Source of the DNA: Peribacillus cavernae
Lineage (GTDB): Bacteria; Bacillota; Bacilli; Bacillales; DSM-1321
DNA length: 64,000 nt
Assembly: GCF_003989135.1 (NCBI RefSeq)
Contig: NZ_RYZZ01000007.1
Coordinates: 124,001-188,000 of the forward strand
Direction of reading: 5' to 3'
Under the pieces are notes generated by a model that saw nothing but the letters and a program-made list of their open reading frames with translations, was not told the DNA's origin and ran no database searches. The translations under genes were made by a program, and so were the position numbers. Below are positions 51,197-58,866 of the stretch, one piece after another. How positions within the stretch are numbered: position 1 is the stretch's first letter; the number at the start of each line of letters is the position of its first letter.

Positions 51197-52376
51197 AAAT
51201 TTCCGTCTCGATTTATCAGACTTACCTAAAGAATTAAGATTGATCCTTGAATTGTTAAGAAGCCCGAATACTGAAAATATATGTGTAAATAGCCAAGACT
51301 TGTTGACTGATATCGATTGGGATCTGTTTATTGCCCAAACAAAGCATCATCGTGTTTATCCAATACTTAACACCAAAATCAAACTGTTGGATGAAGATTT
51401 AATTCCACCTTTTGTTTTTCAATATTTGAACCAACAATACAAAAAAAATACATTTCAAATGCTTCACTTGAGTGCGGAAATGGAACAGGTCTGTAAGCTC
51501 TTTTCACAGGAAGGAATACGCACACTGTTTTTAAAAGGACCAGTCCTGGCTCAAGAGTTATATGGAGATATTTCCCTTCGTACGTCAAGTGATGTAGATT
51601 TTCTTATCCCGATACAAGAACTTGAACAAGCAGAGGAACTTCTAGTAAAGCTTGGTTATGAAAAGGATGATTACATCGAAACGGTACTTAACGATTGGCG
51701 ATGGAGGCATCATCACGTAACTTATTTCCATCCGTATAAAAGAATAAAACTGGAGGTCCATTGGCGGTTAAATCCAGGACCGGGAAAGGAACCAACTTTT
51801 AATGAGTTGTGGGAACGGAAAAGCAGAAGTACACTTACCAGTTCTCCTATCTATTTATTAGGGAGAGAAGATTTATTTTTATTTCTGGTTTCTCATGGAG
51901 CCCGTCATGGGTGGTCACGCTTGCGTTGGTTGATCGATATTAAGCAGCTGATGAAACAGGAGGTTAAGTGGGAAACAGCTTACAAATTATTAAAATCCTA
52001 TGGTTATCATCATGTAGGAGGACAGGGGATTATATTAGCATTACAACTATTACATACAGACTTTCTAGATGAAATGGGACCTATGTTAGTAAGTGAACGT
52101 TCTCAACGATTAGCGCAAGAAGCAATCTTCTATCTCGAAACAATGGTCAACTTACATACAGACCCTGTTCCGGAAGATGTAGCCAGATATCATAAACATC
52201 ATTTATTCTCATTGATGTCCTATCGCCAAAAATTTTTCTTCATCATCAGCTTTTTGCATCCTTATCCTGAGGATGCGGAAACATTACCTTTACCGGAAAA
52301 GCTTCATTTTTTATATTTTCCTTTACGTCCTTTATTATGGGCCTGGAGGAAAACCAGGAAACATGCATTACCCTAG
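51189..52376 (+). CDS. lasso-associated nucleotidyltransferase family protein
   Basis: A 395-residue protein of the NTP_transf_5 type (PF14907-like): FLKGPVLAQELYGDISLRTS followed by SDVDFLI, which gives the G...DxD metal-binding pattern of the nucleotidyltransferase fold. Related proteins occur in phosphorylated-lasso clusters; in the pseudomycoidin system such a protein was linked to adding sugar to the phosphate on the C-terminal Ser (from memory). ATG 51189 has AAGGAGA 5-6 bases upstream. Confidence 0.82.
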   Translation: MDKNFRLDLSDLPKELRLILELLRSPNTENICVNSQDLLTDIDWDLFIAQTKHHRVYPILNTKIKLLDEDLIPPFVFQYLNQQYKKNTFQMLHLSAEMEQVCKLFSQEGIRTLFLKGPVLAQELYGDISLRTSSDVDFLIPIQELEQAEELLVKLGYEKDDYIETVLNDWRWRHHHVTYFHPYKRIKLEVHWRLNPGPGKEPTFNELWERKSRSTLTSSPIYLLGREDLFLFLVSHGARHGWSRLRWLIDIKQLMKQEVKWETAYKLLKSYGYHHVGGQGIILALQLLHTDFLDEMGPMLVSERSQRLAQEAIFYLETMVNLHTDPVPEDVARYHKHHLFSLMSYRQKFFFIISFLHPYPEDAETLPLPEKLHFLYFPLRPLLWAWRKTRKHALP

Positions 52377-52389
52377 GGGGGATTCAATC

Positions 52390-54183
52390 ATGAAAGATGT
52401 CTTTTATTTTTTAAAGCAGATCCATTCTTATGCCGGGAAAATTCTATATATAAACATCCTGGCGATGACTTTTATCGGTTTACTTGAGGGAATCGGGATT
52501 TTATTATTAATTCCTATGATAAGTATGAGCGGTATTGTGGACTTGGATGCAGGAGGAACACCCGTTTCAGGTGCTTTCGAATTTCTCCAAGACATACCTG
52601 TAACAATAGGCTTACCTCTCATATTAGGTATTTATGTCATGTTGGTCATTGGTCAAAACCTTTTGCAGCGGCAAATAACGATTAAAAATACTATCATTCA
52701 GCACGGTTTTTTGAGACATATTCGATTAGAGACATATGGTTCCCTGCTACACGCAAATTGGAATTTTTTTATTAAAAATCGAAAATCTGATCTTATTAAT
52801 GTAATGCTGACAGAAGTTTCCCGCGCTAGTTCAGGAACAAACTCATTTTTACAATTTATAGCCTCACTTATTTTTACTTTCATACAAATTGGTCTTGCTT
52901 TTGTACTTTCTCCTAATATAACAACCTTTGTCCTGCTGTTTGGTTTAATCATTATCTTCCTAAATCGTAAATTTTTAAAAAGATCCCTGGCATTAGGAAA
53001 CAGGAATTTTGAGTTAGGCAAAAAATATCTTGCAGGGATAACAGATCAAATAAATGGAATAAAGGATATAAAAAGCAATACAATAGAAGATTCCAGAATG
53101 GGCTGGTTCCGTTCTATTACGAGAGGAATGCAGCATGAACAAGTAGAATACACAAAATTAAAAACAACCTCACAGCTATATTATAAAGTAGCCTCAAGCA
53201 TACTGGTTGCCGTGTTTATTTTTATCGCGGTGAACATGTTTCAAGCTCAGGCTGGGCAATTGATGTTGATTATCGTTATTTTTTCGAGGTTGTGGCCGAG
53301 AGTAGCCGGTATTCAGTCTTCCATGGAACAAATTGCGACAACTCTTCCATCATTTAAAGCGGTAAAAGCGTTGCAAAACGAATGCAGGAATGCAAGAGAA
53401 TTCGAAAAGGGGATTCAACAGGTAGAACCCCTCGATATTGTGAATGGTCTCGAATGCCGGGATGTCTATTTCCGGTATAATCATAAGGAGTCTTCCTATG
53501 CATTGCAAGATATAAATGTAGTGATTCCTTCCAATCAAATGACTGCCTTTGTAGGGCGTTCCGGGGCCGGAAAAAGCACCTTGATTGATTTATTAATGGG
53601 GCTGAATTCACCTGAAAAAGGAGAAGTTTTAATTGATGGAACCCCTCTTACAAGCGATAATTTATTGTCATTGAGACGCGCAATCAGTTATGTTCCGCAA
53701 GATCCGTTTCTGTTTAATGCCAGCATAAGAGAAAACTTACTGTTAGTTGAACCGAATGCAAGTGAGGAGCAAATGTGGGGAGCATTGGAGTTTGCATCGG
53801 CTGCTGATTTTGTCGGTAGGCTTCCGAATAGTCTTGACTCATTAATTGGAGACAGAGGAATAAAGCTTTCCGGAGGCGAAAGACAACGTCTTGTACTAGC
53901 GCGAGCTATCTTACGAAATCCGTCTATCTTGGTGTTGGATGAGGCGACAAGCGCACTGGATACGGAAAGTGAAGCAAAAATCCAGGAAGCGTTAGACAGG
54001 TTAAAGGGAAAAATGACGGTTATCGTGATTGCTCATCGTTTATCGACAATCCGCAATGCTGACCAGGTTGTTGTATTAGATCACGGTGAAATTATCCAAA
54101 AGGGTGGATTCACTCAATTGGCGGCGGAGAAGCGAAGTATGTTCAGTCATCTATTGCGGAACCAACTGGAAGCGACTCTTTGA
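52390..54183 (+). CDS. lasso peptide ABC exporter (D protein)
   Basis: A 597-residue ABC half-transporter: a six-helix membrane domain (residues 1 to about 320) fused to an ATPase domain with Walker A GRSGAGKST at 389-397, signature LSGGERQR and Walker B ILVLDEATSALD. It would export the mature peptide and give self-immunity. ATG 52390 follows GGGGGGA; the in-frame start at 52273 is inside the upstream gene. No peptidase C39 domain is present, as expected because B2 removes the leader. Confidence 0.92.
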   Translation: MKDVFYFLKQIHSYAGKILYINILAMTFIGLLEGIGILLLIPMISMSGIVDLDAGGTPVSGAFEFLQDIPVTIGLPLILGIYVMLVIGQNLLQRQITIKNTIIQHGFLRHIRLETYGSLLHANWNFFIKNRKSDLINVMLTEVSRASSGTNSFLQFIASLIFTFIQIGLAFVLSPNITTFVLLFGLIIIFLNRKFLKRSLALGNRNFELGKKYLAGITDQINGIKDIKSNTIEDSRMGWFRSITRGMQHEQVEYTKLKTTSQLYYKVASSILVAVFIFIAVNMFQAQAGQLMLIIVIFSRLWPRVAGIQSSMEQIATTLPSFKAVKALQNECRNAREFEKGIQQVEPLDIVNGLECRDVYFRYNHKESSYALQDINVVIPSNQMTAFVGRSGAGKSTLIDLLMGLNSPEKGEVLIDGTPLTSDNLLSLRRAISYVPQDPFLFNASIRENLLLVEPNASEEQMWGALEFASAADFVGRLPNSLDSLIGDRGIKLSGGERQRLVLARAILRNPSILVLDEATSALDTESEAKIQEALDRLKGKMTVIVIAHRLSTIRNADQVVVLDHGEIIQKGGFTQLAAEKRSMFSHLLRNQLEATL

Positions 54184-54186
54184 TGG

Positions 54187-54214
54187 ACACTCACTGTATA
54201 GTGGGTGTTTTCTA
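54187..54214 (+). terminator. terminator of the lasso cluster
   Basis: ACACTCACT (54187-54195) pairs, with one wobble, with AGTGGGTGT (54200-54208), followed by TTTC. The T run is short, so the terminator is moderate. Confidence 0.6.
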
Positions 54215-54248
54215 TGGTATCGATTTTTAAAAATTGGAGCGATTGTCA

Positions 54249-55232
54249 TTGCGAAAAACTAGAGCTAAGGTCGTGGCCGGTCTATTATTTTTAGTTGCTG
54301 TTTTTATGGCTTATACGATTTGGGACAATAACCGGATAACTGTAGTTGAACAAGAAATTTTGATAAAGGACCTCCCTGAAGAACTTGAAGGCTATTCGAT
54401 TCTGCAAGTTACCGACTTGCACGAAAAAGAATTTGGCAACAACCAAAAGCGACTGATAGAGGCGATTAACTCTATTGATTATGATGCAATTGCTTTTACA
54501 GGGGATATGCTGGATGGCAGTAAAAGCAAAAACTATCAGCCTTTTTATACATTAATCGAAGGTATTGAAAATAAAGACACCGCTTTGTTCGTACCTGGCA
54601 ACGCGGATCCGAAAAGTTATCTGTTACATCCAGATCAGCCTTTAGAAAAAAATGCTTTTATTAAAGGAATGGAAAAACGGGGGGTTAAGTTTCTCGAAAC
54701 CCTTCAAACGACAAATCTGGGTGATTCAAGTGTTCACTTTGTGGATTTTGAATGGTCAATAAAGGATGCCAAAAAAGAACTTGAAGTAATGAACGGCAGC
54801 TCTAAATCAAAAAATAGTAAACCGTATTTTGACCACCAAAGACAATTGTTGGACGAGATATCGACTCTGGACGATATAAAGGAGCCCGATTTGTTGATTG
54901 CCCTTAACCATTATCCTGTAGTTGATGCCCGGATCGATCAGCTCATTAACGAAATTCCATTTACAAACAGAAATTTCGATTTGTTAATGGCTGGACATTA
55001 CCATGGCGGCCAAATCCGCCTGCCGCTTCTAGGGGCTCTTTTCGTTCCGGAACCATGGTATAAACGTAATGGTCTCTTTCCTCCAAGAAATCGAGTGAAA
55101 GGGTTATGGAAATTCAAGCAAACAAAACAGTACGTCAGTGCAGGATTGGGCAGCAGTGACGCCATCCCTTTTTTGAAATTCCGCTTTTTTAATCCGCCAG
55201 AAGTTGATGTATTGACATTTAAAAGACAATGA
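54249..55232 (+). CDS. membrane-anchored metallophosphoesterase (YkuE/YaeI-like)
   Basis: A 327-residue protein with one N-terminal transmembrane anchor (VVAGLLFLVAVFMAYTIW) and a calcineurin-like domain outside: LQVTDLHEKEFG, AFTGDMLDG, VPGNADPKS, and MAGHYHGGQIRLP near the C-terminus. The family includes UDP-sugar-type and lipid phosphodiesterases. TTG 54249 fits the ribosome site TTGGAG best; TTG 54234 is the longer alternative. It marks the right end of the accessory island. Confidence 0.8.
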   Translation: MRKTRAKVVAGLLFLVAVFMAYTIWDNNRITVVEQEILIKDLPEELEGYSILQVTDLHEKEFGNNQKRLIEAINSIDYDAIAFTGDMLDGSKSKNYQPFYTLIEGIENKDTALFVPGNADPKSYLLHPDQPLEKNAFIKGMEKRGVKFLETLQTTNLGDSSVHFVDFEWSIKDAKKELEVMNGSSKSKNSKPYFDHQRQLLDEISTLDDIKEPDLLIALNHYPVVDARIDQLINEIPFTNRNFDLLMAGHYHGGQIRLPLLGALFVPEPWYKRNGLFPPRNRVKGLWKFKQTKQYVSAGLGSSDAIPFLKFRFFNPPEVDVLTFKRQ

Positions 55233-55526
55233 ATAGTTGTGTTTCTTTTTCCTTTACTAACAGTGCCCGTTTAAGCATCATAAAACGATTTATCGTTCAT
55301 ATACATCTAGAAAGGGTACTGTCTTATGCAGTAGAATGAACCTTCTTTATTCTATAAAGTACCCAAAAAACAGTTTGTAAAAAGTATGATAAAGGCAAGT
55401 TGAGTTTAGTATGTAGGGAAAATCTGGAAAAAATAAATGAGCAATGGTTTCGATAAAATCCCGGTTCAGTGTCACATTGAACAGTTTGATCTGGTAAAAA
55501 TCATTAAACAGTAAGGGGAGCATAAA
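55233..55526. other. intergenic gap at the right border of the island, no gene seen
   Basis: About 290 bases without a convincing frame; the long minus-strand frame here has no ribosome site and overlaps the cotO control region. It probably contains the sporulation promoter of cotO. No direct repeat, tRNA or integration-site-like sequence matching the left border (21.54-21.65 kb) is evident by eye. Confidence 0.4.
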
Positions 55527-56117
55527 ATGAGCGACAATAACAATCAAGACCCCAAACCGCTGCTTTATATTGTCCAGCCCGAGATGCCGCAGCAAACAGA
55601 ACCACAGATGCAGCAGGTATATCGTACAAAGCGAAACAAAAAAAAGAAAGCAGAACTTCAGCCTGAACAAAAGGAACTCATCAATCGCGTTGAAGAGACG
55701 GGTGATGAAGAACAGCGGCGAAAGGAAGACGAAGAGCGCAAATTAGAACAAATTAAACAGGAGTTTGGCGTGTATGAGGTGATGAAGGAAATATCGGACG
55801 AAATCGCAGCCGTTAATAAAATAACCGGACAAAAGGAAGAGGGTGACCTTTCTTCAGCTTCATACACAGCTGATGCCGGAGATAATCGGTACGTCAACAC
55901 AGATGAAGAATCTAAACGCGAAGATATCCTTGCAAAACTGACAAAACTCGCACGATACCCTTCAAATATCCCAAAACCGATTTGTGAAGCAATCGTTAAA
56001 GGCAAAATTCTTAGCTTTCAGGTACTTAGTAAACGAGGAGACCTCATAAAAGTAAAAGCTGGGGATGCTATATTGGAACTTGATATTTCAGACATACAAC
56101 ATTTCCGGCTTGTCTAA
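55527..56117 (+). CDS. cotO: spore coat protein CotO-like
   Basis: A 196-residue, very hydrophilic protein: a Pro/Gln-rich N-terminus (KPLLYIVQPEMPQQTEPQMQ), a Lys-rich and Glu-rich coiled-coil-like centre, and a folded C-terminus (PICEAIVKGKILSFQVLSKR). It resembles CotO (YjbX), a coat morphogenetic protein, and lies after fabI in B. subtilis. GGGGAG precedes ATG 55527. Expected to act in late sporulation in the mother cell. Confidence 0.78.
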   Translation: MSDNNNQDPKPLLYIVQPEMPQQTEPQMQQVYRTKRNKKKKAELQPEQKELINRVEETGDEEQRRKEDEERKLEQIKQEFGVYEVMKEISDEIAAVNKITGQKEEGDLSSASYTADAGDNRYVNTDEESKREDILAKLTKLARYPSNIPKPICEAIVKGKILSFQVLSKRGDLIKVKAGDAILELDISDIQHFRLV

Positions 56118-56233
56118 CCGCGAAGAATTTCAAGATTTCCATATCTGATTCTATGCAGAAAGAATCTTTTGCACTCCTAGCGGCACCTTTTGCCGTGAAA
56201 GGAAGGTCGGTGCCAGAGAGGAGGTAATGAATC

Positions 56234-56596
56234 ATGCTAGAAAACACCAATTTGACGGTGATTATCCTGCTTGGCCTTGCAGCCTTCAGATTGACCCGGC
56301 TAATTGTATATGACAAAATTACCGAGTTCCTTAGAAGGCCGTTTTTTGATGAAATAGAAGAAACAGGAGAGGATGGCGTGGTTGAAATTTATCTTACCCC
56401 AAGAATTGGAGGGGTAAGGGGCTGGGTAGGGGAACTTTTAAGCTGCTACTGGTGTACCGGTGTTTGGGTAAGCATGTTATTGGCAGGATTGTATGTATAT
56501 CAAACATCTATAGGTAATTATGCGGTTATTGTCCTTGCGATTGCAGCAATCAGCTCTATTATTGAAACGATAATCAGCAAGTTGATAGGCTACTGA
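56234..56596 (+). CDS. yjcA: DUF1360 family sporulation membrane protein YjcA
   Basis: A 120-residue membrane protein with helices at about 8-22 and 75-115 and the family pattern FRLTRLIVYDKI, RGWVGELLSCYWCTGVWVS (a CxxC pair in the membrane-proximal part). AGGAGG precedes ATG 56234. DUF1360 proteins are found in spore formers near coat genes. Confidence 0.8.
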   Translation: MLENTNLTVIILLGLAAFRLTRLIVYDKITEFLRRPFFDEIEETGEDGVVEIYLTPRIGGVRGWVGELLSCYWCTGVWVSMLLAGLYVYQTSIGNYAVIVLAIAAISSIIETIISKLIGY

Positions 56597-56657
56597 TAGA
56601 AACAATAGATTATTCTCCTCATATACTATCTTAAAGATGTTGAAAGGAGAATTTGCT

Positions 56658-56756
56658 ATGAAAAAAAAACAGCTTGAAAATTCATCTTCAAAACCGTTAA
56701 CCAAGATCAAACCGGTAAAAGTCAAAAAAGACTGCGGATGCAAAAAAGGCAGATGA
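56658..56756 (+). CDS. very small basic protein with CGC motif
   Basis: A 32-residue Lys-rich frame starting MKKKQLENSSSKPLTKIKPV and ending in KDCGCKKGR. AAAGGAGA lies 8 bases before ATG 56658. Its place among sporulation genes and the Cys pair suggest a spore component. I do not recognise a named family. Confidence 0.6.
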   Translation: MKKKQLENSSSKPLTKIKPVKVKKDCGCKKGR

Positions 56757-56935
56757 CGTCTATATCCAGCAAGTGTAATTTAAGCATATTGTTGTAACCT
56801 TATCCTATTCAAGGGATGAGGCTTTTTTATTGTCCACAAGGCGTTTGCGTTTTTTCTAATAGGAAAAAATTCCATTCATAAAAAAGGTGGAAAGCAGAAA
56901 AATAATCAGTAGTACATTATATAGGATGTGAAAAC

Positions 56936-57424
56936 ATGCCAGGGAAAAGCAGCAGAAGATATTATCTCCTCATTCCGGCAGCAATCCTGTTTATCACCAC
57001 AGGATGTACCGATAACAGCGATGCGGAAAAAGAAAACATGGCACTTATCCAAACAACAAATCCGCCGGCAATGGATGTCAGAAGCCTTACCTATCAGAAT
57101 GATGGACTTCCGGAGAAAGTGAAAAAAGAAGTTATCGGAATTGACGGGATTTATGATGTTGCCATCGTACAAAATGGAAAAGAAATATTGGTAGCCTATA
57201 AAGTGAATCACATGCACAGATTTCAAATGAAGAAGATAGAAAAAAATGTGAATGACCAGCTGAATCGAACGTTCAAAGGCTACAACTTTACCGTCTCAAG
57301 TGATTATAAAATTTTTCTCGAAACAGTCAGATTAAATGAAATGCTGAGGAAAAAAGACGTTCCAGAAAAGAAGGCAAAAAAACGGTTCGAGAAAATCGTT
57401 AAACTTCAAAAGGAATTAACGTAA
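56936..57424 (+). CDS. YhcN/YlaJ-type sporulation lipoprotein
   Basis: A 162-residue predicted lipoprotein: signal RRYYLLIPAAILFITTGC with the lipid-modified Cys at about residue 24, then a YhcN/YlaJ-like domain (IDGIYDVAIVQNGKEILVAY). Such proteins are in the spore inner membrane and influence germination. AGGATGTG precedes ATG 56936. It is followed by spoVAE. Confidence 0.75.
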   Translation: MPGKSSRRYYLLIPAAILFITTGCTDNSDAEKENMALIQTTNPPAMDVRSLTYQNDGLPEKVKKEVIGIDGIYDVAIVQNGKEILVAYKVNHMHRFQMKKIEKNVNDQLNRTFKGYNFTVSSDYKIFLETVRLNEMLRKKDVPEKKAKKRFEKIVKLQKELT

Positions 57425-57472
57425 GAGAAAAGGTCCAATATAACGTGAGATAATTGAAAGGAGGAGTGTTGA

Positions 57473-57829
57473 GTGCTAGGGATGTTTTTTTGGGCGTTTG
57501 TTGTCGGAGGGATCATTTGTGTAATCGGCCAGCTTTTATTTGACGTAGCCAAGCTGACACCAGCCCATACACTTAGTTTGTTTGTAGTTATAGGTGCCAT
57601 ACTTGACGGCTTTGGACTTTATGAGCCACTGATGGATTTTGCAGGGGCGGGAGCGACCATCCCGATTACATCATTTGGAAATTCTCTTGTCCATGGTGCG
57701 ATGCAAGAAGCCGAAAAACATGGCATTATTGGGGTGATCACCGGGATGTTTGAGGTGACCAGTTCTGGAATATCAGCTGCAATCATCTTTGGGTTCATTG
57801 GCGCATTAGTGTTTAAACCTAAAGGCTAA
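57473..57829 (+). CDS. spoVAE: stage V sporulation protein AE (SpoVAE/SpoVAEb)
   Basis: A 118-residue membrane protein with three or four helices ([53 protein letters not shown]) and the conserved [18 protein letters not shown]. SpoVA proteins form the Ca-dipicolinate channel of the spore inner membrane. It starts at GTG 57473 with AAAGGAGGA upstream. It is a solitary copy: no spoVAC or spoVAD is nearby in the window. Confidence 0.9.
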   Translation: MLGMFFWAFVVGGIICVIGQLLFDVAKLTPAHTLSLFVVIGAILDGFGLYEPLMDFAGAGATIPITSFGNSLVHGAMQEAEKHGIIGVITGMFEVTSSGISAAIIFGFIGALVFKPKG

Positions 57830-57950
57830 TTTTATCTAACCACTACCCTGGCGTGCTACCATTTTAATTGGGATAAGAAAACAGCCTATACACCTTTTCG
57901 TGGACTTACATATGTTATAAGTAACCTAAGCGAAAAGCGAGGTGAAATAA

Positions 57951-58079
57951 ATGTTTGGATGCGGCTGCGGTGGATACGGATACGAAGAAGTTAAATATGA
58001 CAAGGGTTATGGAAATGGCTTTGTTTTGATTGTGGTATTGTTTATCTTGTTGATTATTGTTGGTGCTTCTTTCTGCTAA
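57951..58079 (+). CDS. YjcZ family small sporulation protein
   Basis: A 42-residue protein beginning [20 protein letters not shown] and ending in one membrane helix ([17 protein letters not shown]) plus Phe-Cys. The Gly/Tyr/Cys-rich head with a C-terminal helix is typical of YjcZ-type sporulation membrane proteins. AGCGAGGTGA lies upstream of ATG 57951, and a terminator follows. Confidence 0.85.
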   Translation: MFGCGCGGYGYEEVKYDKGYGNGFVLIVVLFILLIIVGASFC

Positions 58080-58087
58080 TTAAAGGC

Positions 58088-58127
58088 AAAAAAACGGAAT
58101 GGGTAAAAACCTGTTTCGTTTTTTTAT
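58088..58127 (+). terminator. intrinsic terminator after the YjcZ-like gene
   Basis: The stem AAAAAAACGGAATGGG / CCTGTTTCGTTTTTTT (minor mismatches) ends in a T run. Confidence 0.8.
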
Positions 58128-58147
58128 TTCCGAGTAGATTTGACTGT

Positions 58148-58255
58148 GGGTGTCATAAGCCATCTCCCTAAGAGAAGGCAAAAAGCAGCCTCGTGCGGGA
58201 TCTGACCTATACTTGTCGGGCTATCCAGGTGCTTGCGCTTTTCTTATTTTCACCA
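58148..58255. repeat. dispersed palindromic repeat, copy 3 (degenerate)
   Basis: It has the 3' end GTGCTTGCGCTTTTCTTATT of the family and an upstream CTTGTCGGGCTATC section shared with copy 4; the 5' end is poorly preserved. Confidence 0.5.
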
Positions 58256-58306
58256 ATTCTTTTATTGTGCATAGAATAGCAATACGGAGAAGAAGGAGGG
58301 CTTAAC

Positions 58307-58567
58307 ATGGATAATCATTTTTTTAAAAACATGGAAAACAAAACGGGCGTAAATATGAAAGATGTTTTTGAATTGGCGAATTCTCTGCAGGGTGCAAATT
58401 TTAAAGATGAAAAAACGGTACGGAATGTGATCAGACGTGTTTCTAAAATTGCAAATAAACCTGTAAACCAGGAAACGGAGGATAAACTGATCAAGTCGAT
58501 TATAAAAGAAGGAAACCAGCTCGATTTTAGTACAATTGCCGATATGCTTAATAATAAAAAGAAATAA
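58307..58567 (+). CDS. spoVIF: stage VI sporulation protein F (SpoVIF)
   Basis: An 86-residue hydrophilic helical protein (KTGVNMKDVFELANSLQGAN, VIRRVSKIANKPV, FSTIADMLNNKKK) matching YjcC/SpoVIF, which is needed for proper coat assembly and function of GerR. GAAGGAGG precedes ATG 58307. Its place between yjcA-type genes and yjcD agrees with B. subtilis. Confidence 0.88.
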   Translation: MDNHFFKNMENKTGVNMKDVFELANSLQGANFKDEKTVRNVIRRVSKIANKPVNQETEDKLIKSIIKEGNQLDFSTIADMLNNKKK

Positions 58568-58639
58568 CATTGGCAAAAAAACGGGGAGAGCTCACCGTTT
58601 TGTACTTGGATACAAAAGTATAACTTTTTCAACATGATT

Positions 58640-58866
58640 TTGTGTCTAGCGCAAGCAGCCACGCCCCGACGCACCGGACGTGCTAATGTCGACGAAGACA
58701 TAAGGACGTGGTGGTCTTAGTCGGCCTCGAGGTCATAAGTCAAGCACAGCCAGAAGGTGTTCGCCTTCTTGCTGTGCTTGACTTATGCTTGTCGGACTTG
58801 CACAGGATCTTACCAAAAAAATCACAGATTTTTTTGGCTGCTGAACAAGTCGCTTGGGCTTTTCTA
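58640..58866. repeat. dispersed palindromic repeat, copy 4 (long, with two hairpins)
   Basis: Begins TGTCTAGCGCAAGCAGCC and ends GTCGCTTGGGCTTTTCTAA. It contains a long near-perfect hairpin at 58734-58787 (CATAAGTCAAGCACAGC ... GCTGTGCTTGACTTATG) and a second one at 58813-58837 (CCAAAAAAATC / GATTTTTTTGG). The outer AGCGCAAGC/GCTTG(C/G)GCT ends are inverted repeats. It overlaps the yjcD stop and may serve as its transcription end. Confidence 0.75.

Noticed and set aside
21467-55526. Island as a prophage or integrative element
   Set aside because: No integrase, recombinase, tRNA target, relaxase or phage structural gene, and no obvious flanking direct repeats; content is metabolic.
55347-55670. 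Minus-strand 107-residue hydrophobic frame at the island border
   Set aside because: It overlaps the start of cotO on the other strand, lacks a ribosome site, and its Phe/Leu/His composition is that of a reverse reading of AT-rich DNA.
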